NCBI GenBank assembly: GCA_039621445.1
Contig: CP154957.1
Span: 44,255,503-44,319,502, forward strand
Direction of reading: 5' to 3'
From: Euglena gracilis
Lineage: Eukaryota > Euglenida > Euglenophyceae > Euglenales
DNA: 64,000 bases
The notes under the pieces were generated by a model that saw only the letters and a list, made by a program, of their open reading frames with translations, did no database searches and had not been told where the DNA came from. Numbering within the stretch: position 1 is the first letter of the stretch; each line of letters starts with the position of its first letter. The translations under genes and the position numbers were made by a program. Shown here piece by piece: positions 35,001 to 49,163 of this stretch.

Positions 35001-36309
35001 CTGGCCCGGGGTTCGATATAAGGGCAGGTGGGGGTCGGACCCCCTCGGTCCAGCAGCAGGGCGGGGGGACGCCCCCCCTCTGTACAGTGGTGCGGTCTGG
35101 GTGACCAATTCTTGGTCCGGCACGAAGCGCTGGGCCAAAAAATGCCCTCAAAAACCAGCCAAAGGTGTCACATTGGGCACTTTTTAACCGAGAAAAATGG
35201 CAAAAATGCCCAAAAATTTGGGCACAAAGCGCCGGAAGTGAAACGTTTTTTGGAGGGTCCCAGATGGGATGGTACAGAACCCCCTTGACAGGTGGAGGGG
35301 GTCCGGGGTCCCCCTCTGGTCCCAGAGGGGGAGGACACCCCCCTCTGACCCATACACCCTCTTTTCGTCGAAATCTGCACTGGCCAAGATTAAGCTTCTT
35401 TCGGCCTCAAAAACTCAGATAGCTTTGGTCAGAGTTTGTTGTGACTTGTCAACATTTGTCGCTGGAGGCGCTTGGTCGTGGTGCGGGCCACTGGGCCACA
35501 GAAAGGCGTACTGCGGGTTGCCACGCTGCGACTGCCGGGCGGTCTCCTCCCACTGTGAGCCGCCCTGCAGGAAGTAGTCTGCGCACAGGCGGATGAGGCG
35601 CCACTCCTTGTCGCTCGGCTAAGAGCATGCTGCGGACTCGTGCCCCCCCCCCCCCCGGCTGGCGTGGTTGGGTTTTCACTTTTGAGAAGGCAAAACTGGG
35701 CGAAACTGAGCAGAAATGCTCAAATCTCGGACGTTTTGCTGATGATTGATTTCTTAAATTTCATGTTATTATTATGTTGTTATTATGCTGTTGTTATTTC
35801 TGAACTATTATTTCTTAATTATTAATTATTTTGCTGTTTTATTATTACTTATCGGGTGAGTAATTTGTTTATTGTTGCAAAATCACCCCTCGGACTCTGA
35901 GTGAACTCTCACACGCCAACCTTCCATCCACCGGTGCCCTGGTCAGATGCGACATATTTGGATGCTATGTTGGTTTTTATGTAAATGGGATAATAATGTG
36001 CATTACTTTTAGTTTTTCTTGTATAGAGAAGCAGTTTCGACCCCAAGTCGGTTCGGCCCCAGGCACCCAGCCCAGCCCAGCCCAGCCCAGCAAGCACACG
36101 CACACACACGCACGCACACGAGCGCGCACACACACGCACGCACATGCGCGCGCGCGCGCACACACACACATAAAGGACACACACACACACACATAAAGGA
36201 CACACACACACATAAAGGACACACACACACACACACACGGCGAGCTGCAGCATGGCCCAGCCGGCGGCGGCGGCGGCGGAGCTCGCCCGTCGCGGCCGCG
36301 CTGTGCCAT
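20007..36309 (-). CDS. CHERP-like splicing protein: SURP, CID, RS and zinc-knuckle
   Basis: Exons with coherent phases: 35478-35618 (SURP: GSQWEETARQSQRGNPQYAF), 34064-34122, 33737-33788, 33078-33165, 32274-32416, 31836-31962 and 30672-31156 (CID: SGTKESIRNAKDWLLEHA, RVHLVYLMSDVMHHALKRE, NRDKVAKVVALWEQRELLP), 28315-28468 and 22803-23192 (RS repeats, then His/Gln/Pro-rich), about 22020-22229, 21595 to about 21830 (GLLHSLQKTVALPYMPIN), 21091-21240, 20518-20673 (charged coil) and 20007-20153 (DPNDPFEEFRRNKS). Order SURP, CID, RS, conserved C-terminal DP(Y/F)E..RRNKS matches CHERP, a U2-snRNP-associated splicing factor. Differences: no G-patch seen, and a C-terminal CCHC knuckle (CYRCGAMGHFKRDC) follows. 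The likely start exon is ATG at 36307-36309 (MAQRGRDGRAPPPPP), ending in a GT repeat donor (tentative). Eight introns are nonconventional; one more (34123-35477, CAA/TTG ends) is probable. Last codon TGA at 20007-20009. Confidence 0.9.
20154..20517 (-). other. Nonconventional intron (364 nt), last of the CHERP-like gene
   Basis: It starts GCCCGGGGCCCATC and ends GATGGGCCCTGTGGTG. GGGCCCATC pairs with GATGGGCCC; CGG stands in place of CAG. It joins ADGPS to DPNDPFEEF. No AG acceptor exists in the frame upstream of the conserved DPF motif, so GT-AG is excluded here. Confidence 0.88.
20674..21090 (-). other. Nonconventional intron (about 417 nt) in the CHERP-like gene
   Basis: GCCAGC at the 5' end pairs with GCTGGC near the 3' end. 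GAC occurs at both borders, so the cut is ambiguous by three bases. It joins EVPSD to KSAAEW. The interior holds two GGCGC hairpins and iterated poly-G motif blocks. Confidence 0.75.
21241..21594 (-). other. Nonconventional intron (354 nt) in the CHERP-like gene
   Basis: It starts GGCCAGCCTCCCG and ends GGGGGGCTGCGGGC. It joins SIHPNY to GTEAVV in phase 0. Confidence 0.78.
24252..24285. repeat. Perfect hairpin, 14-bp stem
   Basis: GGTTTTGGCAACCC, six-base loop, GGGTTGCCAAAACC. Confidence 0.85.
24517..27147. repeat. Array of GAAGCGG/CCGCTTC hairpins
   Basis: About eleven hairpins with a conserved 7-bp stem and a variable AT-rich loop, mostly 18 bp. Starts: 24517, 24743, 25137, 25458, 25778, 26023 (imperfect), 26353, 26641, 26711, 26822 (long loop), 27115 (double). 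Stems are kept while loops differ and the spacers are unrelated. Confidence 0.9.
26053..26310 (+). repeat. Three copies of a GACTGTGATCAC repeat
   Basis: Near 26056, 26243 and 26279 the phrase GTAG(C/T)GACTGTGATCAC is followed by AGGCAGT. It includes the palindrome GTGATCAC. It lies in the putative element. Confidence 0.7.
31157..31835 (-). other. Nonconventional intron (679 nt) in the CID of the CHERP-like gene
   Basis: It starts GCGCAGGGCCCC and ends GGGGCCCTGCGGGC: a perfect 9-bp helix. It joins ALLDVF to QDQMAE across the conserved domain. Confidence 0.88.
31963..32273 (-). other. Nonconventional intron (311 nt), CAA/TTG variant
   Basis: It starts GCCCAAGCC and ends GGCTTGGCCCG. CAAGCC pairs with GGCTTG, a compensated variant of the CAG/CTG pair. 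It joins QRCL to DLAVDG. Confidence 0.82.
32417..33077 (-). other. Nonconventional intron (661 nt) in the CHERP-like gene
   Basis: It starts AGGCAGGGCTGAC and ends GTCAGCCCTGCCTCC: a perfect 10-bp helix. It joins PSPSP to RGASLS. Confidence 0.85.
33166..33736 (-). other. Nonconventional intron (571 nt) in the CHERP-like gene
   Basis: It starts GCCCAGGCGTTAT and ends ATAAGGCCTGGCCCC; nine of ten positions pair. It joins LEPLCP to TRLSTAG. Confidence 0.83.
33789..34063 (-). other. Nonconventional intron (275 nt) in the CHERP-like gene
   Basis: It starts GCCCAGGC and ends GGCTTGGCCCT, pairing with one G-U wobble. It joins KAKAAPP to PPAAPPA. Confidence 0.7.
36060..36240 (+). repeat. CCCAG and CA-rich minisatellite
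   Basis: (CCCAG)n at 36065-36090 is followed by (CA)n interleaved with CGCACG and three copies of ACATAAAGGACACACAC. It directly abuts the proposed first exon of the CHERP-like gene and supplies its GT donor on the minus strand. Confidence 0.85.
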
Positions 36310-37004
36310 ATGCGCTCACCCCGCCATGTCCATCCTGGGGGAGGAATGGAAGCAACAGCCAGGGGGCCACCAGAGGCTGCGGAGAGAAAAAGAAATGGCA
36401 AGAGAAGTGCAATGGCAGCCTGCACATCCCCAACAGCCGTCAGTTTATGTTTGGGGCTGGTGCTTGAATCTGCGCAACAGCCACAGCCTCTGGGATGACA
36501 GAACAAACAGACGGCGTCAGTAAAATGCACACACTCGATGCATCGATGCACGGTCACTGCAAGACTGAAAGAGAACACGTGTGTGTTTGTCCCTGACACT
36601 CTCCGGAGGCGCCACAGTCACGGAGGAGCATCCGCAAGGAGGCAGGCTGGGGAGGGCGGCCTGTCAGCGCCCTGGAGGTCTCCCAAGCGGAGGAAAGCTA
36701 GGGGTAAAGGCCAGCAGAATGGTGGGCTGTGCGAGGGAAAGGGGTCCGGCTGTTCGTCCCCGATGTCCTGCGGACCTGCAAGGAGTGGGTGTGGATATGC
36801 CACAAGGGAATTGCTGTCTTCAATTTGCTACCATTCACCACAGCACAATTGCAAAACAGGTGGGCTCACAGCACCACGTTCGTGCCATACCCTTGTGGGG
36901 TTGTGGTGCCATACCTTTGTGGTTATTGGGATGCACTTGTTGCATTTTGATGGCAGGTCAACCACACTGACCTTTTTGGTGAAAGACAAATGGAACCTGC
37001 ATGG
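36310..37004. other. Gap between TRM7 and the CHERP-like gene
   Basis: It may hold a last TRM7 exon (an acceptor TTGCAG lies near 36780 on the minus strand), but no reading frame there resembles the family, so none is called. Confidence 0.4.
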
Positions 37005-40650
<3,646 letters not shown>

Positions 40651-41173
40651 CCCCCGGCCGGGCGCGGGGGCATCCGCTGGGAAGCGGCGGGCAGGCAGGT
40701 GGGATGGCCGTTTGTTTCATCATTTCCGTGGATTGGGGGTCGGGGTTGTATCGGGGTCCTGAAAATCATAATTGGACCTGGTCGCACCTGGTCGGCCCTG
40801 GCAGGCCATAGGTGCCTGCTCACGGCACCCACTGGCGTTTCCCCAGAGGGGGTTCTATTTGGTTGCCAAATCAAAGCCCCACGGGTTTCATATCGGGGGT
40901 TATTGGGTGCATACTTGGGGGAGGAGTTTCCCTGCGCATAACATAACCAGATCGGGGGGGGATTGTTGCCCAGAGTGATTGCAAGGGAATGCTGTCGAGC
41001 CAAACCCCAGAGAAACCTCCAAAGAGCCGTCCACTGACCAGGCAGGGGATCACTAGACAGCATCATTGCCGGACATTGGGGGGGAGGGTGGCAGGCACGG
41101 CAGAACGTGAGAACTGTGACCATCACGCAAGGTCGACGTGCTGCAGAGTGGTGAGTAACCGCATCCCAGGGGC

Positions 41174-44100
41174 TCACTTGCCTTTCTGGGCCTTGGGCTT
41201 GGGCTTCGGCGGAGGCAGACCAGGAATGGCTCCAGGGCAATCTGTGCCAGAAGCGGTTGGCAAATAACCCTCCAATGGAAGTGTGGGGCTGCAATCACAG
41301 GGTCCAAATGAAAGCAACCCCCTGTGTCCAGTGGCCGTTTTTTTTGGTGCCTTTTATACCTTCTTCTGGCCTGGCGTTGTTTTTCGCCTCTGGCCCTCTT
41401 TGACCCCCCCCCCCGGCCGCCAAAGGCGGCGGTCCACTACAAACACACCCCCATTATGATGGGATTTCTGAAGGAAATTAATGAAAATCAGGCAGGTGGG
41501 GACCAAATAGAAGTGCACTCTCCGCCAGCAGAGGCGGCGGTCCGCGATAAGCAAACCCGTGCTTCTATTTGGTGGGGAGCCTGTCATTCTGGCAGTTGCG
41601 AACAAAAGATTTGCAGCTGCTGCCATGGCATCCCTGAAACCGTTTGAGACGTTCTGCAGTTCCGTCGACCCCCGGGGGAACCTTGTGGTGCACGCAGCCC
41701 CCTGGCCGTAGCCCTCCACCGCCACGCGGGCGGCGCCGCCGCCCCCCACCTGGCGCTCCTTCCGCAGCTGCTCCGACAGCCCGCTGCTGCCCCGCGCCTT
41801 GAACAGCGCCGGGGCTGCCGCCGCCTGCTGCGCCCGGTGCTCCGCCGGGGCCGGGGAGGGCTCGCGGTTGGGGAACATCTTCGCCTTCTCCGGCTTGAAC
41901 TCCGTCTGGCGGCAGCGCCTTTGGGGGGAGGGGGGGCAGCGAGAGGAACACGGATGGTAGGAAGTGCCTGAAGGTCATCCCGAGCGCCCGTGTTGGTTGC
42001 GGCATGCGTTTGATGGCGGTGTGCAGTGGTGTCCGGACCATCAGTCTGCAATGAGTCTGCGGCTGAAATCTGGGGGGCGGGGCCGGTCCCACCCACAAAA
42101 TCAACGTGTTTTCTGCCCTGGACGCCAGCGTGGCTGATTAGCGGGCCGGTGATCCATGTGTGCCCCCACCTGTGGCACGGCAAAGATGCCAAGGGCCCGA
42201 AATCAACCGGAGGGGTGCTGGTCGGTACAAATCCCCAGAGAAGGGGACGGTGAAGAGCTCCAAGCCGTTGTGCTTGAAGATGGTGATCTTGTTATCGACC
42301 TTCATCCTCGGGGCGGTCACCGCGCAGAGGAACTGGCGGGAGTCCGGGGACCAGGCATAGGCGGTGCAGGAGCTCATCCGGCACTCCCCGATCTTGAGGG
42401 CACGGCTGCTCATGCCCTGCAGGGCTGAAGGTTGTGCCATTCACGCAGACACATAATAGGCCAAATCACAAGGTCCAGCTTTCGTTTAGCTCCGTTGTTG
42501 GAGAGATTTCGGGATGGGGGCCTTAATATTTTTTATTTCTTTGAACGACTTCAGGCCCCCCCAAAAAATATAACTTATCACTTCCAGATGCCCAATTGCG
42601 ATGATTTTTAAACAAAAAAAAACTTGTTTGGCCCAAAATTGGCGCCCCCAGAAATACGGGAAGGGGTGGTGGGGGGTCCTTCCCTCCCACCGACCCCCGA
42701 TTACCGTTAAACTCCGGGGGGGGGGGGGGGCCACGCTTTCCAAAAAAAAACTGAAAATCCGAAAACAAACACAACCAAAACTCCACCACAGCACAAAACC
42801 AAAACTTACATCCAAAGAGAACTTGACTGACTTTCCCATTTCTTTCTTTTCGTATCTTCTCCTTCACACGTTGTTGAAAATGCTTCAAATAGAAACTGAT
42901 GATATTATGATCTGGAAAATTAAAAAAATAATTAAAAAAAACAAGGGGGAAAATGTGTAAAATTCAGGGAATTTCCCCACACTCTCCGACAATCCGCATC
43001 TTCTCCTTTTGGATTTCTTTGTTCAATCTTCCCTGGGAGATCGATTTTTTCAGAGGGGTCATATGTGTGCTTCAGAGTGAGTCACATATGCAAGCTCTGT
43101 GAGCAGAGGACACCAGAAACTGCCTGTCTTTGTGGTCAGTGCCCAGACAGAACACTGTCGCAGCTTGCTGCATGCATTAAACCACCGAGCCCGCAAGGGG
43201 CTGAGAACCGCCGTGGGCGGCCCCCGGCTTGTCCACCTTGCGGCGGTCCCAGAACTGGATCTCCCCCGCGAGGTTGCCGAAGCCGCACAGGGCGATGAAG
43301 CGGGAGTTGGGGGCCCAGGCGACGGTGTTGCGGGGGCTGGTCCCGAAGTCGAAGACCTGCTCCCCCTTCAGGTTGAACAGGGTGGCCCGGTTGCGCGGCA
43401 TCGTTCCCCGCCAGGGGTCGGTTTTGCGCCCGACCGAATTATTGATGTTTTGTTGTTCACCCAGGCGCTGGGGGAAAAGGCGGCCTCTTGATCCAGTTTG
43501 TGGTACACCAAAGCAGTTGTTCCAGTTCTTCGAAGCGGTGTCGGTACCCCCACCCCAGCCTGGAGAGTTGATAACCCCACCCTCCACATGCCATTTCTGG
43601 CGTGACCACAGCCGCATTGGCACCCACCCACAGGCAGCAGCGGGGGCAAAAAGACACCTGGCCCGGAGATGACGATGAACTCCGCGCCGTTGGGCGCCCA
43701 CGCCACGTCGTGCACCTGCTCGCCGGCCTTGCCCACCGTGACGTTCATCGTCTCCTTCTGCTTCGGCAGCATGAGATATAGCAGCGACTCCCCGTAGTAG
43801 CTCTGCCCCGTCGTGTCCTGGTCCGTCTTGCAGTTGATGATGACCGCCGACCCCGCACTGTTGCGGGCAGGGCCCTGGGGTCAGTGGGGGTAAGGGGCAC
43901 CGAACTGCTCAGAGCCCTGGGCCCAGAAAAGGCTGCAGGAGTCTGCTTTGAACATCGACTTCCGGGCCATACCATTTCTTTCCAACTGATGCGGGTGGCT
44001 GGTGGGGCGTTCACTTTGCGATCACTTCTCACTTCAGACTGACCTGAGGCGTGCGGTATGCCATCACCGACTCCAGCCTCAAAACGAGTGGAGGGCTCTG

Positions 44101-47100
44101 CAACAACGTGTGCTTGAAAATGGAAAGTGGCATCCTCCATGGGGAAGCAGGGGGGTCACCCACCACAGCGTTGGGAAAATGGCAACGGCATCGGGTTCGA
44201 AGAAAACCCTGGCCTAACGACGGTGCCGCTGCAAAAAAACGACACGTCCCACCTGCACCGGGTCTCTGGGATTCTCATTCAGCCGTCGGGGGGCGAAAGG
44301 TGCGACCCATGGGGGGGGCGGGCCAAGCAAAGGTATGAACTGGCAGACCTCCTCCGTGAGGTTCGGGGCACGATACACCTTGACATGGGCAGGCTGTCCC
44401 TTGGCCTGCTTTGTGAACACCGCAACGAAGGGTGGGAGGTTGGGCGACACAGCGAGGGCGTCCACCTTGGCGTTGTCCAACCGGCCGTCCGCCTGCTCCG
44501 CAGCGAAGTTGGCGCCGCTCATCGCCAGGACGCCGTTGTTGGTCATCGGGCGGCAGGGCGGCTCTCAGGCAGACCGGGTAAACCGACACAACCCCCGACC
44601 ACGGCCACGGCGTCCTCTGCCTTGGGGGGGACCCCCAAGGCAGAGGATTTCCATCATTTGCAGGCCGTTCCCGAGGAATTCAGCGCCAATCTTTCGTTTT
44701 TTTTCCTGGACACGGTTGTTTTTTGACTGACAACAATGGAAAGAAATTTCTAATTCGAACATTTTGCAGTGCAGTGGCATGCCAAATCCTAGAACCAGTT
44801 TTGGAGGCGGGGCAGAAATGATAGGCTGCTGATTTTGGGAGACGTACTGTTGTGCAAATCACAGAAGTGCAAAGGGAAAGAGACGGAGGAGAGCCCTGGC
44901 TCGAATGCACACCCCTTCGTCCATACTCCACGACAAGGCAGGCCACCGGCTTTGAAACAGCCGGGCACTCTCCTTACCAGTGGCCAAGTCACAGTGAGGC
45001 CCCCTTCCTTCTGGACTGCTGGAGACATTTACATTTCAGTGCAAGCCTTGCAGTCCATAACGTATCTGGCCATAAAAGGGTTGCAGCCAATCACCACAAA
45101 TGGCACCGAGTGCAGTGCAGCATAGCGCAGCGGCAGTGACAACACAGTGCCTGGGTTTGAGATTAGAGAGTGCCGTTCGGCGCCATCGCAGTGGCAGTGT
45201 AATTCGGTACAGAACACAGAACGAACACAGAACTCCAGCTCAGAAGCAAACATGCAATGGTTTCCTATGCCTGAAGACTCTCACATGGCATGAATGCATT
45301 GCCCTGGCTGAAAGATCTGTGCAGATGAAAGAGTTCCATTCTCTCATTTTTGGTCCACCAACCAATCCTGAGTGAGCGTGGTTCGGGGTGTATATGGCTT
45401 CTCTTTAGGAACCCGCCCCCTCCCCCCCCCCCCCGGGCAATTGACGCCCCTGAGCAATTGTCACCCCTGGCTGTGCCGGCCAATTTGTCACCCCGGAAAA
45501 TTGTCACCCCCTTCCGTGCTGCCCAGTTTGTCACCCCCCCCCCTTTGCAGGATTGCATTGCGAACTTTCTTTCGCCGACATGACTCGATTGGTCTTCTAT
45601 TTCGCCACAACGTGCTGAGAACTTTCGCATACCAAAAGCGCTGCACAATATCACGACCACAGCTGCATTTTTCCTGTGTTCACTTGTGTTTCAGATGGTG
45701 TTCTTGGTCATTTGGTTTAAATGTGGCTAACATGGGTGGACAATTGACGCCCCGGGGCAATTGACGCCCCCGGGCATTTGTCACCCCCTCTGTACTGGCC
45801 AATGTGTCAAATTGTCACCCCCATCTGTGCTGCCCAATTTGTCACGTGACAATTGCCCGGGGGGGGGGGGTTGTTGGAGGAGATAAATTGTTAAAATATT
45901 TTGTTGTTGGTGTAATTATGTGAAGAGTTTTGCAGGATTTCTTGTGTTTTTTTTTGCTACATTTGTCTGTCTGTCTTGTCAGTTTGTCAAGCTTTTTTCC
46001 CCACAAAAGAGAAATTATATTGTGTGTTCTGTTCTTTTCTTTTTCTTGCCTACCTTTTAATCGACTTGTTGTTAGATTTCCAGTTTTTCCCGATACACAC
46101 ACATGGGTATACATATGGCATATGTTCAGTTGTGCAGACCACCTCCCACTCAACAGGGGTAGCTACACTGAATGGCGGGCATAGGGGGGGGACACTTTTT
46201 TTTTGGGAAAGATCTTCTGGGGATTATTGAAGGGACAGGGTCAGGGTTGCCGTTTTGGCCCAACGTTCGACCTAGTTGTGGGACAAAAGTTGGGCACAAC
46301 CAACAACTTTTCAGGACCAGAGCTGGGTCCCAAAAAAATGACGGGAGTGCAGAGTCCCTTGTGTGACCGACCGTTTGGTGGCCTTTGCCTTTCTCTCCCC
46401 CTACATGCCTGCCCACCCTTTGGGAGTTGCGTGGCCCAAACCTAGGGGGAGTGAGGGCTGCCGAACCCAGGCTGGCCAGTCCTAACCCTGGGTTAACCCC
46501 CCCCAAATTTAGGCAACCCCTCCAAATTTAAGCAACACCCAAATTTAAAACAACCCTTGAGCCCAACCCGACCGACACCCAAAATTAAGCAAAATATTTT
46601 TTTGGTTCCGATGTGATAATGTGAAATATTGATTGGTTATTTTCAGAGTAGTTTTCCGTGGTCCGGTGGGGGGGATGCTTTTGCGCATTGGGTAGACAAG
46701 GTTTCTAATTATCTGCCCGGTGAACGAGTGTGATGCTTGTGCAAAATAAAAAGCAAATGCAACAACAAGCACATGGTTGTGCAAAATAAGATTCTTGCAT
46801 AGGTCTTGAAAAACAAATATATACAATCCACAAATGAACCCATTAATTTGATGCAACATGCACAATGCCCTCGACGGGGCAACACAGATGGTGCTGGACA
46901 CCCACACCGACACGCTGTAAAAAAAAGAAAGAAAGAAAACCTCGGCCCACACGGCGAGATTTGGCACGTCGTCCTTCTCATAGCGACGCATGGAAACCAG
47001 GTATGTGGACTTTGGCGACACGTACAAGTTGATCACTTTGGGCTCTGGCAGAGAGTATCTGAGGCAAAAGCACAACATCGGGGAAAGAAACTCTTTTAAA

Positions 47101-49163
47101 TTAAAACGCAATTTTCTGAAGTTGTGTTTGCGGGGGAAAACACCTCCCAATGAAACATTGTGTCACCAATCCCTGACACTTTAACAGGCAGGGATCAGAA
47201 GTACAAGCCACTCCACCAACTCCAGTGGACGGTGAAACCGACAAAATGGAAAATCAATAAACTTTGCTGAAAGGATAAAATGGTGTTGTCGCTGGGAAAT
47301 TTGCTGCAGGTGAGCCACAGAAAGGGTGATCCCACAACTGGATGAAAAAGCCACCCAATCCACCTATCACTTAGGAGTGGCGTGTGAACAACACATAATT
47401 GACATTCACTGGTGGTCAAGGATTGGGCAATTGGGCAATGCGCGATGGGGCGGGCATGCAGGGTGCTCTTGGAGGCAATTCCCCAGTCACGGCGTCATAC
47501 ACGTTCAGGGTGCCCGCCTTGTGGTCCGCGGCCACCAACAGCTTCCCGTCCGGGGAGAAACAGAACTCGGTCTCGTCGCTTGGCGGGAGGGCGTACCCCT
47601 CGCAGGGCTTCCAGTCCAGGCCATAGAGTCACTTGCAAAACCCATATGCTAACCCCACCCTTGGGCCCAGCCAAATGACAACCTGCAAATCCTTTCCCCA
47701 GGGCAGAACGGGAAGGCCTGGTGGGGGGCTCGACCTCCCCCCCCCACCCGGGAGGTGGGGGGGGGTCGACCCCCCCCACCCACCACAGCATTTTCACCGA
47801 TTTCGGGAAAACGGGGATATTGGCCGGAAAATTTTTTGAATTTTTTTTAAAAAATGAACCCAAAACACATGATTTTTTGATGAAAACCCACATTTTTTCA
47901 CAAAAAAGTCTCAAAAATTTCAGGGTTAAAAATTGGTAGTTTTTAGGAGGGGGGTGAAAAAAACGAACGTCAAAAAAAGTGGACCAAATTTTGGCACAGT
48001 CGATTTTTACTGACATTTTTTCTCTTTGAAATTTTTTGGACTTTCAATGACATTTTTTGCTTCAAAAACCTCTCAAAATCAAAAATTTGAGAAAATGTTC
48101 AATTTTTGGAAGGTGTGAAAAAATGGGGTTTTGAGGGGTTTTTGGGGGGACCTCCCATATGGGTCCCAAAATGGGTCAAAAAACACCTGGCACCGAAGGC
48201 GCCGGAAAATTTTTTTTGGGTCCAAAAATTGGTTCTCCTGGAAATACGGGAAGAGGTGGTGGGGAGGTGGTCAACCCCCGCCACCCACCATGCAGGGGGT
48301 GGGGTGGTGGTCGACCCCCCCCCACCTTCTGTTTGGCCGATTCCCGTTCTGCCCTGCCTTTCCCTGGTGAAGGGCGTCCGGGGAACTGCCACAAAACCCC
48401 CCAAAAGCTAATTTCTCTCCTTTTTTGGACCCAAATTTCATGAAATCACTTTTGACAAACTTTATGAAAAATAATATTGCAGGGGTGTTTTGGGTCAGTT
48501 GTGGTCGGGTTTTTCGACAAGCAATTCCTTGACATTTGGCCGAAGCAAAATGCAAAAAAAAATGCAAACTGCAAAATGTGTGCAAAGCAACCAGGTCCAA
48601 CTGATCCAGGGGGTTCACAAGTGGGGGTGAATGACCGGTGAGGAGGAGTTTTTCCAGGTCAACATTCACCCACCCACTGTTTTAAAAGCCCACCCACCCA
48701 CTCCCTCAGCTCAGGGACCCACCCACTCACCCAACCCAAAGCCACCCAAAAACTGTCAAAGAACTCTGGAAATATTCCAGGCACACCCCTGGCCAGAAAG
48801 AGGCTGGCCCGTGGCGCACCCCATCCCGAGTCCCGTGGCCACCCGCCCATCATCCCCCCAGGGGTCACACACACGTTAAGTGAACGGATGGTCCGGGCCG
48901 CTGAACGCCTGCAGCCCGCCCCGTCCCCGGGCCAGCAGCCGCAGCTCCGGCGGGGGACCCGCAGGCTCCGCGGGCACCTTGGGCTTCTTTTCCGCCGCCG
49001 GCTTTGCGGGAGCCTCCGCCGGGGTGGCCGACGCCGCGTCTTCGGTGGGTTTGGCCTCCGTCCCGGGCGAGCTGGGGTCCTCCGGGGCCAGGCCCTGCCT
49101 GAACTCCAGGCACTGCCTAATTCCGGAAAGCAAGGCAGCTCTGACAAGTGCATGGGTGGGCAC
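41174..49163 (-). CDS. EIF2A: Eukaryotic translation initiation factor 2A
   Basis: Blocks: about 48880-49163 (Ala/Pro/Lys-rich lead, then RLLARGRGGLQAFSGPDH), about 47490-47635 (ETEFCFSPDGKLLVAADH), 46941-47058 (PKVINLYVSPKSTYLVSM), 44349-44561 (KVDALAVSPNLPPFVAVF, GQPAHVKVYRAPN), 44050-44097, 43664-43862 (SAVIINCKTDQDTTGQSYYG), 43237-43406 (RATLFNLKGEQVFDFG, PRNTVAWAPNSRFIALCGF), 42224-42416 (TAYAWSPDSRQFLCAVTAPR), 41708-41907, and 41174-41227 (IPGLPPPKPKPKAQKGK, TGA at 41174-41176). Order and sequence follow the eIF2A beta-propeller; the family delivers initiator tRNA to the 40S subunit without GTP. Phases agree from 47058 to the stop; four introns are nonconventional. The N-terminal 60-odd residues before the propeller are a low-complexity extension. 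The joins among the first three blocks are not resolved to the base; the ATG at 49163 is the first in frame. Confidence 0.95.
41228..41707 (-). other. Nonconventional intron (480 nt) in eIF2A
   Basis: It starts GGCCAGGGGG and ends GCCCTGGAGCC. It joins AVEGY to IPGLPPP, leaving an 18-codon last exon. Confidence 0.8.
41908..42223 (-). other. Nonconventional intron (316 nt) in eIF2A
   Basis: It starts GACCAGC and ends GGCGCTGCCGCC; CAGC pairs with GCTG. It joins SGDLY to QTEFKP in phase 1. Confidence 0.75.
43407..43663 (-). other. Nonconventional intron (257 nt) in eIF2A
   Basis: It starts GGCCAGGTGTC and ends GACCCCTGGCGGG. It joins EFIVISG to TMPRNRATLF, matching the conserved MPxxATxFNL stretch of the family. 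Confidence 0.87.
43863..44049 (-). other. Nonconventional intron (187 nt) in eIF2A
   Basis: It starts CCTCAGG and ends CCCTGCCCGC. It joins VMAYRT to NSAGSAVII. A tempting GT donor two codons downstream (CAG then GTCAGT) has no matching in-frame AG acceptor. Confidence 0.72.
45410..45870 (+). repeat. Iterated CAATTG(A/T)C(G/A)CCCC motif island
   Basis: CAATTGACGCCCC, CAATTGTCACCCC and AATTTGTCACCCC recur about ten times with C runs at 45420-45435 and a G run at 45859-45870. It is intronic in eIF2A. Confidence 0.85.
47730..48400. repeat. A/T homopolymer and poly-G/C island with a GGCGC hairpin
   Basis: It contains CCCCCC/GGGGGG blocks (47738-47780), TTTTTT/AAAAAA words, a hairpin near 48189-48210 (CACCGAAGGCGCCGGAAAA) and a second G/C block near 48250-48325. 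Intronic in eIF2A. Confidence 0.55.
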
